From contig JAGBFT010000068.1 in NCBI GenBank assembly GCA_017936345.1, positions 1 to 34,936 on the forward strand: DNA of 34,936 nt, read 5' to 3'. This DNA comes from Spirochaetaceae bacterium. GTDB lineage: Bacteria; Spirochaetota; Spirochaetia; Treponematales; Treponemataceae. The position numbers and the translations under genes are program-made. The notes under the pieces were generated by a model. It was not told the DNA's origin. It made no database searches and was given only the letters and a program-made list of their open reading frames with translations. Positions 1 through 9,436 of this stretch are shown piece after piece; position 1 is the first letter of the stretch, and every line of letters starts with the position of its first letter.

Positions 1-1283
<1,283 letters not shown>

Positions 1284-1292
1284 GGAGTGAGC

Positions 1293-2561
1293 ATGAGGAT
1301 CGAGACAGAATGCCTCCACGCAGGCTATACCCCCAAGAACGGGGAGCCCCGGGTGGTTCCCATTGTTCAGAGCACCACCTACTGCTTTGACTCCACCGAG
1401 CATATCGCAGACCTGTTCGATATGCCCACTGAGTTCATGTACTCCCGCTTTGCCAATCCCACCTGTGATGCGGTGGAAAAGAAGATTGCCGCCTTGGAGG
1501 GTGGTGTGGGTGCCATGCTGACCTCCAGCGGCCAGGCTGCCGTTCTCTGCACCATCCTGAACCTGTGCAAGGCGGGGGACAGTATCGTTGCCGTGTCCAC
1601 CATCTATGGCGGTGTCATCAACCTGCTGTCTGTCACCTTGAAGCGGCTGGGCATCGAGTGCAACTGGGTTTCCCCCGATGCCACTCCCGGCCAGATTCGT
1701 AAGGCTATCCGCAAGAACACCAAGCTGGTGTTCGGTGAGACCATTGCCAATCCGGCTCTGCGGGTGCTGGATATTGAGCGCTTTGCCAAGGCTGCCCACG
1801 AGAAGGGCGTGCCACTGGTGGTGGACAATACCTTTGCCACGCCAGCTTTGTGCCAGCCCCTGAAGTGGGGAGCCGATATTGTCATCCACTCTACCACCAA
1901 GTACATGGACGGCCATGCCCTGCAGGTGGGTGGTGTGATTGTGGACGGCGGCTCCTTTGACTGGGCAGCGGCAAGCGAGCGCTTCCCTGACTTTGTGACC
2001 CCCGATGAAAGCTACCATGGCGTTGTGTACACCCGTGACTTTGGCAATCTGGCCTTCATCATCAAGGCCCGGATGCAGATTATGCGTGACTTGGGCATCT
2101 ATCAGTCTGCCCACGCAGCCTTCCTGCTGAATCTGGGGCTGGAGACCCTGCCGGTGCGTATGCGGCAGTACAGCCTGAACGCCTCCGTTGTGGCGGAGTA
2201 CCTGAACTGCAGCGACAAGGTGGAGTCCGTGTACTATCCCGGTCTGCCCAAGAGCCCTGAGAAGAAGCTGGTGAAGAAGTACCTGCAGAACGGCTGCAGC
2301 GGTGTCATCACCTTTGTCATCAAGGGTGGCCGTGAGGCGGCGGTGCGTTTTATGGACGCCTTGCAGCTGGCCTCCCGTGTTGTCCACGTGGCGGACATCC
2401 GTACCTGCGTCCTGCATCCGGCCAGCTCCACCCATCGTCAGGCCACTGACCAGCAGCTGGAGGCAGCCGGAATCAATGCCGGCATGATCCGTCTGTCTGT
2501 GGGCCTTGAGCATGTGGAGGACATTATAGCCGACATCCAGCAGGCTTTGGAGAAGGTGTAA
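1293..2561 (+). CDS. metY: O-acetylhomoserine sulfhydrylase-type PLP enzyme
   Basis: A Cys/Met-metabolism PLP-dependent enzyme, most likely O-acetylhomoserine aminocarboxypropyltransferase, which makes homocysteine from O-acetylhomoserine and sulfide in the cytoplasm. Visible landmarks are YSRFANPT near residue 48, SSGQAA (cofactor phosphate region), VVDNTFATP (Asp that contacts the PLP ring nitrogen) and STTKYMDGH with the Schiff-base Lys at residue 203. The length (422 aa) and the LETLPVRM and RLSVGLEHVEDII motifs fit the 420-430 residue MetY branch rather than the shorter MetB/MetC branch. A GTG at 1287 is in frame, but AAGGAG (1282-1287) sits five bases before the ATG at 1293, so the ATG is chosen. 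The homocysteine product would feed the methionine synthase encoded at 4230-6908. A methionine gamma-lyase-like activity is the main alternative. Confidence 0.93.
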   Translation: MRIETECLHAGYTPKNGEPRVVPIVQSTTYCFDSTEHIADLFDMPTEFMYSRFANPTCDAVEKKIAALEGGVGAMLTSSGQAAVLCTILNLCKAGDSIVAVSTIYGGVINLLSVTLKRLGIECNWVSPDATPGQIRKAIRKNTKLVFGETIANPALRVLDIERFAKAAHEKGVPLVVDNTFATPALCQPLKWGADIVIHSTTKYMDGHALQVGGVIVDGGSFDWAAASERFPDFVTPDESYHGVVYTRDFGNLAFIIKARMQIMRDLGIYQSAHAAFLLNLGLETLPVRMRQYSLNASVVAEYLNCSDKVESVYYPGLPKSPEKKLVKKYLQNGCSGVITFVIKGGREAAVRFMDALQLASRVVHVADIRTCVLHPASSTHRQATDQQLEAAGINAGMIRLSVGLEHVEDIIADIQQALEKV

Positions 2562-3386
2562 TTGGCAGGAATCTCCAACTTCCACACTCATACCTATCTG
2601 TGCGGCCATGCGGAGGGCTGGGTTCCCGACTACGTTCGGGTGGCCCAGTCAGCGGGCTGTACTGCCCTGGGCTTTTCCGACCATTGCCCCTATCCTGAGC
2701 AGGACTCAAGGTTCTGGCTGATGGATGGCGGGAAGGGTGCGGCCCGGGGGCTGAATCTGTGGCCTGAAATCAGGATGGCGGAGGCCGACACTGAGGACTA
2801 TGTGGCCGCCGTGCGGCAGGCCGCAGAGACGGTGGACTTTCCCGTCTACTTGGGCTTTGAGTGCGAGTACGACAAGCGGCTCCACAGCTGGTACAAGGAC
2901 GAGCTTTTGGGCCGCTGGGGAGCGGACTACCTGGCCCTTGGCCCCCACTGGGTGGCTGGTGGTCAGGAGCTGCCCTACATTCCCGGTGTAGCCTCCCGGA
3001 AGGAAATCCTCCGGTACTTTGACGGGGTGGTGGAGGCCATTGCCAGCGGCCTCTTTGCCTTTGTTGCCCACCCGGACCTGATTATGGCCAACGGGCGGGA
3101 CTGGAACAGCGAGATTGAGGCAGGACTGGCGGCGGTGCTGGATGCCGCCATTGACTGCAAGCTGCCGGTGGAGGTGAACGGCCTGGGTCTTGCCCGCTCC
3201 ACGCAGGTGGGGCGTGCCGGGAGACTCTACCCCCACCACAAGTTCTGGGAGCTGGCAGCCCTTCGTGGAGCCACCGTCATCTGCAATTCCGACGCACACC
3301 AGAGCCAGAACACCATCATCCACGCCCAGCTTGCCAGGGACTATGCCGCAGAATTCGGGCTGGTTCCGGTGGAGGGGATTTTTTAG
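2562..3386 (+). CDS. PHP-domain phosphatase, histidinol-phosphatase (HisJ-type) family
   Basis: A PHP-superfamily metal-dependent phosphoesterase of 274 residues, matching the usual length of the HisJ-type histidinol-phosphatases that hydrolyse L-histidinol phosphate. Metal-ligand motifs are in order: H8-T-H10 plus H16 in the N-terminal NFHTHTYLCGH, GFSDHCP, the Glu of GFECEYD, FVAHPDL and NSDAHQ near the C-terminus. Translation starts at TTG (2562), directly after the TAA of the preceding gene, with GGAGAAGG at 2549-2556 as ribosome binding site, so translational coupling is likely. No other his genes are present, so the physiological substrate is not certain. A general phosphoesterase role is possible. 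It shares the GC-rich codon style of the two genes before it. Confidence 0.88.
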   Translation: MAGISNFHTHTYLCGHAEGWVPDYVRVAQSAGCTALGFSDHCPYPEQDSRFWLMDGGKGAARGLNLWPEIRMAEADTEDYVAAVRQAAETVDFPVYLGFECEYDKRLHSWYKDELLGRWGADYLALGPHWVAGGQELPYIPGVASRKEILRYFDGVVEAIASGLFAFVAHPDLIMANGRDWNSEIEAGLAAVLDAAIDCKLPVEVNGLGLARSTQVGRAGRLYPHHKFWELAALRGATVICNSDAHQSQNTIIHAQLARDYAAEFGLVPVEGIF

Positions 3387-3402
3387 GGAGAGGAGAGCAG
3401 GG

Positions 3403-3765
3403 CTAGTCCGGCTGGAAAAGTTCTGGATGTTCGTGCCGTTCCTTGTCGATTTCCAGGATTTCCTTGTTCAAGAAAAAGGACAAGACGGTACGCAATACTA
3501 CAACACCGCCAAGAATAGCTAGTTCATGGAGACCTGGCTCCACGATAGTTTTAAGAATGTCTGCGGCAATCAAAAGCTCCAAGGCTAAAAGCAGATAGGT
3601 TCCTAAATCCGCTCGCAACACTCGAAGCTTTTGAATATTGTGTTTTCCCCTTAACCGTGCCAGTTCTGTCTTTATAAAGGCTCCTGCGGCAATAAGAGTT
3701 CCGTACACCACAACGAAAATACTTATAAAACTGATGATAATGGCAAGTTCCTCAAGAAATTTCAT
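3403..3765 (-). CDS. DUF1622 family small membrane protein
   Basis: A 120-residue integral membrane protein. It has an N-terminal hydrophobic helix (about residues 6-28), a basic cytoplasmic stretch (LARLRGKHNIQKLRVLRADLG) and two further hydrophobic segments, ending in a charged tail. The LRADLGTYLLLALELLIAADI and VVLRTVLSFFLNKEI patterns are characteristic of DUF1622, whose function is unknown. A longer in-frame start exists at 3873, but AAGGAGA lies just before the ATG at 3765, and that ATG overlaps the stop of the thioesterase gene (ATGA), so the short form is chosen and coupled translation is expected. It is convergent with the PHP phosphatase gene, with only 16 bases between them and no clear terminator. 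Confidence 0.85.
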   Translation of the reverse strand: MKFLEELAIIISFISIFVVVYGTLIAAGAFIKTELARLRGKHNIQKLRVLRADLGTYLLLALELLIAADILKTIVEPGLHELAILGGVVVLRTVLSFFLNKEILEIDKERHEHPELFQPD

Positions 3766-4172
3766 TCTGTTCTCCTTGTTGGCATCAATCCTTCCACCAT
3801 AAATTCCTTGGGAATTGGTGCGGGACGACCTTCTTTTGTAACGCAGGCCCAGGTGACTTCTGCTTGGGCGCAAATTGTACCGTCTGACTTTTTTACTATC
3901 TGGCTAAAGGTACCGGAAATTGACTTGGTCTTGATTGGTTCCACTTCGATAAAAAGCTCATCCCCCAAGATGGCGGAGGCCTTGTAGTAGATATCCACAT
4001 GGGTAACATAAAGATAGTAGCCTGCTTCTATTACACCTTCATAGTCAAAGTTAACCGCCCGAAGGAATTCCATGCGGGCATACTCAAGGTAATTTAAGTA
4101 GACAGCATTGTTCACGTGGTTGTAAGAGTCGCACTCATAGGAACGAACGGTGAGGGTGGCTGTGTGTTTCAT
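3762..4172 (-). CDS. acyl-CoA thioesterase, hotdog fold (4HBT/YbgC-like)
   Basis: A 136-residue single hotdog-domain thioesterase that would hydrolyse an acyl-CoA or acyl-ACP thioester in the cytoplasm. The N-terminal beta strand and active-site region YECDSYNHVNNAVYLNYLEYAR carries the conserved Asp and the H-N pattern of the 4-hydroxybenzoyl-CoA thioesterase group. The HVDIYYKASAILGDEL and AEVTWACVTKEGRPAPIP strands complete the fold. The start has no Shine-Dalgarno. Instead a TATACT -10 element ends seven bases before the ATG, so the message may be leaderless. It is the first gene of a two-gene unit with the DUF1622 protein (ATGA overlap). Substrate chain length cannot be judged. Confidence 0.87.
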   Translation of the reverse strand: MKHTATLTVRSYECDSYNHVNNAVYLNYLEYARMEFLRAVNFDYEGVIEAGYYLYVTHVDIYYKASAILGDELFIEVEPIKTKSISGTFSQIVKKSDGTICAQAEVTWACVTKEGRPAPIPKEFMVEGLMPTRRTE

Positions 4173-4179
4173 GGTTTGC

Positions 4180-4207
4180 AGTATACCAGATGTAAACCAA
4201 TAGTAAA
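4180..4207 (-). promoter_or_regulatory. promoter of thioesterase-DUF1622 unit, leaderless-type
   Basis: Reading the minus strand: TTTACT, 16 bases, TATACT, then seven bases to the ATG at 4172. No purine-rich Shine-Dalgarno lies between. The -10 matches the consensus in 5/6 and the -35 in 4/6 positions. The layout is the same as at 13611, 25210 and 33660. Confidence 0.5.
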
Positions 4208-4229
4208 AGGGGGCTGGTTCTGCGCAGGA

Positions 4230-6908
4230 TTATTGTCTGCTGAAAAAGTCTTGGGCAAAGCGGACGGTTTCCAGTGCGTCCTTGCCGTAGAAGTCTGCTC
4301 CAATCATGTCTGCGTATTCCCTTGTCATAACAGCACCACCTACACAGACGGTGCAACCAGGAGCCTTTTCTCGCAATAGCTTGATGGTGGCCTCCATGGA
4401 GGGAACTGTGGTGGTCATAAGTGCGGACAATCCTACCAACTTGACATCTTCCCTTTCAACTGTTTCCAATATCTTTTCTGGAGCCACGTCTCGTCCTAGG
4501 TCAATGACGGTGAGATCGTAATTTTCCATCAGCACCTTTACGATGTTTTTGCCGATGTCGTGGATGTCCCCTTTTACTGTGGCCAAAATCACAGTACCCT
4601 TGGATTCTCCCTTGGTGCCAGTCTTAATCATGTGTTCTTTGATAAGCTCAAAGGAAACCTTGGCGGCTTCAGCACTCATTAAAAGCTGGGGCAAAAAGAG
4701 CTTTTTTGTCTCGAACCCCCTACCCACAATGTCCAGGGCAGGAATAAGGTGCTGATTGATGATATCCAGGGGAGGGATGGTTTCCAGCATGGTTGCCGTG
4801 TATTGGTGGGATTCTGGTTTCAGTCCCCGTACAACAGCATACTGCAGGCTGTTTTTTTTGAGTTGGGTGCCATCAGGGGCAATAATGGTGTTGTCGTCCT
4901 GTACTTCTGTAGCTGTTGCGCCAGTGCTGGCCTTGTTTGTTCCACTTTGGGTGACTTTTGAGCTCTGGACTTCTGCCTGTTCTTGATGCCTCAGGGCAAA
5001 GTCAATGTATTCTGTGCAGTTGGGGTCAAATCCCCGGAGGAGGCAGAAGCAGGTGTAGGCCTTCATCATTTCTGTAGAGTTTGGATTCATAATGGCGGCA
5101 CTTAGTCCCCGTTCCATGGCCATGGTAAAGAATGCTGCGGTAACCAGCTCCCTCTGGGGTAATCCGAAGGAAATGTTGGATACTCCCAGAATGCTTGTGC
5201 CGCCGAATCTTGTCTTTACCGTGTGGAGGGCATCAAGGGTGACTGCCGCTGCGGTGGTATCGGAGCTGATGGCCATAGCCAAGGGGTCAATAATAACGTC
5301 TTTTTTGCTGATGCCATAGGTGGCGGCGGTGGCATAAATCTTCTCTGCAATGGCAATGCGGCCCTCTGCTGTTTCAGGAATTCCCTCTTCATCCAAGGTG
5401 AGCCCAACTACAAGTCCACCGTATTTTTTTACCAAGGGAAAAATCTCTTCCATTACCTCAGCCTTGCCGTTCACCGAGTTTATGAGCGGCTTTCCGTTGT
5501 ACAGCCGCATGGCCTGTTCCATGGCCATTGGGTTGGAGGTGTCCAGCTGAAGGGGCAGTTCTGTTACACTTTGCAGCTCCTTTACCACAGTTTTAAGCAT
5601 GGCAACCTCATCTATCTCCGGCAGGCCCACATTTACATCCAAAACATGAACCCCCTTGTCTTCCTGGGCAAGCCCCTCGTTAATGATGTAGGGCAAGTCA
5701 TTTTCTTTTAGGGCCTGCTTAAATCGCTTCTTCCCCGTGGGATTGATTCTTTCCCCCACCAATATGGGGCTGCCTCCAAATTCCACTGTGCGGGTATAAC
5801 TGGTAATGCGAGAAAAGCCCTTGTCCGTGGTAACAGGACAGGTTTTGCCATGACAGGCATCCACTAGGCGGCAAATATGCTCCGGGGTGGTGCCACAGCA
5901 TCCTCCCACTATGGCAACTCCCTTGTCTATAAAACCTGAGACAATTTGCGCAAATTGTTCTGGGGAAATATCGTAGATGGTACGTCCATCCTCACTGCGG
6001 GGCAGCCCTGCATTGGGATTGACAATAAGAGGGGTGCTGGTTTCTTGAGCTAACATGCCTACGATGGGCTCCATTTGAACAGGGCCAAGGCTACAGTTCA
6101 TTCCAAGACCATCCACCCTCAATCCTTCTAGTATGGTGACCATCGTTTTTGGGTCGGAGCCAGTCAAAGACTTGGCAGTTTCATCGTAAACAGTGGTGAC
6201 AAAGATAGGGAATTCAGTGCCTGTTTCTTCCATTACTTCCTTGGCTGCAATAACGGCAGCCTTGGCTTCGTAACAATCGTTCATGGTTTCAATGAGGACT
6301 AAATCGAAGGGAAGTTTTTCCATGCCAGTTTTTTTCTGTGCGGAACTGTTCCTCGCTTTGCTGCCACTGCAAATTCCACAACGGATAATCTGGGCAAAGA
6401 GTTCCACCGCCTCATCAAAGGATAAATCTCCCAGGGGTTCCAGGAGTTTGCCCGCAGGTCCAATGTCCAGGGCAATAAAGTGGTGGCGGCTCTCTGGAGT
6501 GCTGTGGGTGGGAACCAAGCTTCTGGCTCTAAGTTCTTCCATCTTTTGGGGAGACAGTGCGTTTTCCTCAATGCGGCGGCGGGCTTCATTGGCATTTTCT
6601 AGGGCAGCCGTTATGATTTGTTCAAGGCTATAGTCCGTACATTCTGGCTGGAAAGAGGTGTCCGCTTCATTTGTAGAGCCTTTGTTCACAGAGAATTTAA
6701 GCCGATTCGCACCGAAGGTATTTGTCTTGATGATATTGGCTCCTGCCAAAAAGTAATTGTAGTGAAGCTGGATAATCTGCTCTTTGTGGGTAACATTCCA
6801 GGTTTCCGGCAATTCCCCGGGAGTCAGCCCCTGTGCCTGCAAAAGGGAGCCCGTTCCTCCGTCAAAAAAAAGTATTTCCTTTTCTAGTAAATCTTTAAGT
6901 GTAGCCAT
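4230..6908 (-). CDS. metH: cobalamin-dependent methionine synthase lacking the reactivation domain
   Basis: Transfers a methyl group from methyltetrahydrofolate to homocysteine through cob(I)alamin. It has 892 residues. Domains in order: homocysteine methyltransferase barrel (about 1-345) with zinc ligands C272, C337 and C338 (GMNCSLGP, GGCCGTTP); pterin-binding barrel (about 365-625; ERINPTGKK, DVNVGLPE, INSVNGK); a low-complexity Ser/Thr/Gln linker; the B12 cap; and the Rossmann B12-binding domain with GDIHDIGKNIV and lower-ligand His783. The sequence ends there, so the AdoMet-binding reactivation domain of the roughly 1230-residue E. coli enzyme is absent. The ATG at 6908 follows GGGGGAT. 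An upstream in-frame start at 6968 has no ribosome binding site. A TATACT at 6957-6962 could be its -10. It probably uses homocysteine from the sulfhydrylase encoded at 1293-2561. Confidence 0.94.
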   Translation of the reverse strand: MATLKDLLEKEILFFDGGTGSLLQAQGLTPGELPETWNVTHKEQIIQLHYNYFLAGANIIKTNTFGANRLKFSVNKGSTNEADTSFQPECTDYSLEQIITAALENANEARRRIEENALSPQKMEELRARSLVPTHSTPESRHHFIALDIGPAGKLLEPLGDLSFDEAVELFAQIIRCGICSGSKARNSSAQKKTGMEKLPFDLVLIETMNDCYEAKAAVIAAKEVMEETGTEFPIFVTTVYDETAKSLTGSDPKTMVTILEGLRVDGLGMNCSLGPVQMEPIVGMLAQETSTPLIVNPNAGLPRSEDGRTIYDISPEQFAQIVSGFIDKGVAIVGGCCGTTPEHICRLVDACHGKTCPVTTDKGFSRITSYTRTVEFGGSPILVGERINPTGKKRFKQALKENDLPYIINEGLAQEDKGVHVLDVNVGLPEIDEVAMLKTVVKELQSVTELPLQLDTSNPMAMEQAMRLYNGKPLINSVNGKAEVMEEIFPLVKKYGGLVVGLTLDEEGIPETAEGRIAIAEKIYATAATYGISKKDVIIDPLAMAISSDTTAAAVTLDALHTVKTRFGGTSILGVSNISFGLPQRELVTAAFFTMAMERGLSAAIMNPNSTEMMKAYTCFCLLRGFDPNCTEYIDFALRHQEQAEVQSSKVTQSGTNKASTGATATEVQDDNTIIAPDGTQLKKNSLQYAVVRGLKPESHQYTATMLETIPPLDIINQHLIPALDIVGRGFETKKLFLPQLLMSAEAAKVSFELIKEHMIKTGTKGESKGTVILATVKGDIHDIGKNIVKVLMENYDLTVIDLGRDVAPEKILETVEREDVKLVGLSALMTTTVPSMEATIKLLREKAPGCTVCVGGAVMTREYADMIGADFYGKDALETVRFAQDFFSRQ

Positions 6909-7044
6909 AAATCCCCCGATTTTTCTAGACATACGCAATAGCTTTGTGTGGGAAATAGTATACGACAAAATGTCACAGGGAGGGAAGGGTATTATTTTAA
7001 AAATTCATCTTCAGTTTTGTTGTCTTGAACAGTTTTCAGGAGAG

Positions 7045-7058
7045 TTCAATACATTGAA
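7045..7058. promoter_or_regulatory. palindrome TTCAAT-AC-ATTGAA over the -35 of the export operon
   Basis: A perfect 6+2+6 inverted repeat whose right arm overlaps the TTGAAA -35 at 7054-7059. This position suits a repressor site. The regulator is unknown. Confidence 0.4.
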
Positions 7059-7082
7059 ATAATGGTTTGTTTAATATATAAT
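7054..7082 (+). promoter_or_regulatory. sigma70-type promoter of the 7112-12870 operon
   Basis: TTGAAA (7054-7059), a 17-base spacer and a consensus TATAAT (7077-7082). The start of transcription would fall near 7089, giving a leader of about 20 bases that contains GGAG before the ATG at 7112. Confidence 0.7.
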
Positions 7083-7111
7083 TACAGATAATTATCCAAG
7101 ATGGAGTTTTT

Positions 7112-7996
7112 ATGGAAAATCAAATTGAAAACAATACAAACAATGAAGATGAGATAAGCCTTATTGATTTATTTGCAGTGTTAATTCGGTATAGAAAGTT
7201 GATTGTCATTGGAACCCTTGTGGTGTCTTTTCTGGTGGGAGTGTATTTGTTTATAGTTCCTGTCCTGTTTCCTTCATTCAGTGGGGCAAAATACGTGGTT
7301 TCATATTCTATTGGGGTGGATTCTTTGCCTTCAATGCTTGCTTCTGAATTTTCAACGGGAAAAGATAATGGGAATTATATCCTTCAGTTAGCCGTTAGTT
7401 CTTTTACAAATCCTCAAAGCTTTTCAGCCTTGTATCGGGAGCAGCCTATTTTCTCTAGAGACGGAAAATTGCCTGATAATAAGGTTGAATTCAACAAGAT
7501 GGTATCGGATTTCTTTGGAAAAGATATTACCATAGCAGAAAATAAAGTTGGTGGCATAGATATTGTTCTTGAAATTCCTGTTGTCAACGAAGATAAGGTG
7601 GACTCATTTATGAGCGCCTTTATTGCTGCTGCCAATAAGCAAATATCAGACTCTGTTTTACCCCAACTTACAAGTGTTGTATCCGTAGCGCAGCAGTCCG
7701 CTATTGCCGGAGCTAACTCAATGAAAGAGGAAAATATTGCAGCCATGCTGGATTTACAACTCCTGATAAATAGTGCAAATAGATTTTTGGCTGAAAATGT
7801 TTCTTTTGTTCATCAGGTTGGAGAGCCCTTTGTTGTTCCTTCTGCCCAAGGGAGACTTACAAAGCTTGTAATTGCTACATTTGCAGGATTTTTTGTCTTC
7901 GTGTTCATTGCCTTTGTGTTGAATGCAATTAGAAATGTCAAGGCGGATCCCCAGGTCAGCAAAGTCATTTCCGATGCATGGAAGGCCGGAAAATAG
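7112..7996 (+). CDS. Wzz-like (chain-length determinant-type) inner-membrane protein
   Basis: A 294-residue protein with the two-membrane-segment layout of Wzz/polysaccharide co-polymerases. It has a short cytoplasmic N-terminus (ISLIDLFAVLIRYRKLI, the usual Wzz N-terminal motif), a first membrane helix at about 32-55, a periplasmic domain of roughly 190 residues and a second membrane helix at about 248-270. A short cytoplasmic tail follows. It lacks the C-terminal tyrosine-kinase domain found in some relatives. Family members control length or export of surface polysaccharides. Here the gene leads an operon with two FtsX-type permeases, a LolA-like carrier and an outer-membrane protein, so a role in passing a glycan or lipid to the outer membrane is inferred, not shown. 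The next gene starts immediately after the stop codon. Confidence 0.75.
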   Translation: MENQIENNTNNEDEISLIDLFAVLIRYRKLIVIGTLVVSFLVGVYLFIVPVLFPSFSGAKYVVSYSIGVDSLPSMLASEFSTGKDNGNYILQLAVSSFTNPQSFSALYREQPIFSRDGKLPDNKVEFNKMVSDFFGKDITIAENKVGGIDIVLEIPVVNEDKVDSFMSAFIAAANKQISDSVLPQLTSVVSVAQQSAIAGANSMKEENIAAMLDLQLLINSANRFLAENVSFVHQVGEPFVVPSAQGRLTKLVIATFAGFFVFVFIAFVLNAIRNVKADPQVSKVISDAWKAGK

Positions 7997-9436
7997 ATGT
8001 TGTTTGAGCTGGCCATTAAAAACATTTTATCCCGAAGAAGTTCTGTAGTCATCATTCTTTTTATGAGTTTTGCTGCGGCGCTCCTTGTTGTTTCTAATGC
8101 CATATTTGACAGCACTGAAAAAGGTGTTCAAAGTAGTTTTACCGAAAGCTTTACAGGGGACTTCATTATCCGTCCCCACTCAAATATCCCGCTCAGTCTC
8201 TTTGGTGATGAAACTCCTGTTACAGGAGAGCTTTCGACCATAGAAAAGCTTGTTCCCTATGAATCAATCGTTGAAACTCTCTCAAACAATTCTGATATTT
8301 ATGGATTTATTCCCCAGGTTTCTGGTGTTGCCCTGCTGGAAAATGGTGGTGCAAGAAAAAGCATGAGCCTTTTTGGTGTCCAAGCGGATGCCTACCTTTC
8401 CTTGATGGATGGTGTCCAGCTGGTGGAAGGAAATCCTTATTCTGCCGGGGAAAAGGGATTGGTTGTATCGGATAGGGTCGCTGCGGAACTAGGAATTAGG
8501 GTGGGAGATACCGTTCAGTTTAGTATTGCGGACGGAACATCATTTAGAATCCGTGCCGTTCCTGTAACAGGAAAAATAACCTATATGAGTCCCAATGCAA
8601 TCTTTGAGCGGTTTGTTCTTGTTGATCCAGATACTGTGCGGGATATAATGGACATTTCAGATTCCTATTCATTTGAAGATGGCGACATAGATGAAAGCAA
8701 GGTCAATCTTTTGGATATGGACATGGATTTTGATGACTTGTTTTCATCAGCAGAGGATGTGTCTGCCATTTTTGAGGAGGACCAAGACGCAGCTGATGTC
8801 CTTGTTCAGGAAGAGGATTCTCACATCATGGTGGAAGAGGCGGAGAGCACCTCGTGGAATTACCTTGTATGCCGTTTGCAGGAAGGGGTTGACGCTAGTC
8901 AAGTTATAAGGAGACTGAACCGCGAATTCAAGGAAAATCAATGGCCGGTGGAGGCTGTTGATTGGCGAAATGCAGCGGGAAGCACTGCCTTGTATCTCTA
9001 CTGGATGAGGATGATTTTTAACATTGGTATACTTGTAGTTATGGCCGCAGGTTTTATCGTAGTAAACAATACCCTGGTAGTTAATGTACTGGATAGAACA
9101 CGTGAAATTGGAACTCTCCGTGCCATTGGTGCAACTCCAGTCTTTGTATCCTTGCAATGTATGATTGAAACTGTGTCTATGGCTCTCGTCTCTGGAATCA
9201 TAGGTTGCCTCTTGGGGGGATTGGTCGCATTGGTGCTTACTGGTGTGGAAATAACCTTTACCAACACCTTTTTGATTCAGCTGTTTGGAGAAGGTTCTCT
9301 TGTTGTTGCAGTTTCCTTTGGCAACATTATGAAGATTATGTTTCTAATGCTTTTCCTTGGCATTTTAGGGTGGGTATATCCTGTTATGACTGCCCTCAAG
9401 GTTCATCCTATAGAAGCAATTCAAGGTGTAAAATAA
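7997..9436 (+). CDS. FtsX/MacB-type ABC transporter permease with acidic periplasmic insert
   Basis: A 479-residue permease of the LolC/E-MacB-FtsX class: an N-terminal membrane helix (about 16-38), a large periplasmic domain (MacB_PCD-like, to about residue 330) and three C-terminal helices with the conserved REIGTLRAIGATPVFV coupling region that contacts the ATPase. The family extracts lipoproteins or other amphiphiles from the inner membrane. The ATG follows the TAG of the Wzz-like gene directly. The periplasmic domain has an unusual Asp/Glu-rich stretch of about 55 residues (codons at 8670-8850) with the motif DLFSSAEDVS, which recurs almost exactly in the outer-membrane protein encoded at 11536-12870. 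The second permease gene overlaps its stop by one base (TAATG). Confidence 0.9.
   Translation: MLFELAIKNILSRRSSVVIILFMSFAAALLVVSNAIFDSTEKGVQSSFTESFTGDFIIRPHSNIPLSLFGDETPVTGELSTIEKLVPYESIVETLSNNSDIYGFIPQVSGVALLENGGARKSMSLFGVQADAYLSLMDGVQLVEGNPYSAGEKGLVVSDRVAAELGIRVGDTVQFSIADGTSFRIRAVPVTGKITYMSPNAIFERFVLVDPDTVRDIMDISDSYSFEDGDIDESKVNLLDMDMDFDDLFSSAEDVSAIFEEDQDAADVLVQEEDSHIMVEEAESTSWNYLVCRLQEGVDASQVIRRLNREFKENQWPVEAVDWRNAAGSTALYLYWMRMIFNIGILVVMAAGFIVVNNTLVVNVLDRTREIGTLRAIGATPVFVSLQCMIETVSMALVSGIIGCLLGGLVALVLTGVEITFTNTFLIQLFGEGSLVVAVSFGNIMKIMFLMLFLGILGWVYPVMTALKVHPIEAIQGVK

Noticed and set aside
6909-7044. SAM or cobalamin riboswitch upstream of methionine synthase
   Set aside because: The likely leader after the TATACT at 6957-6962 is only about 45 bases and I see none of the conserved riboswitch cores.
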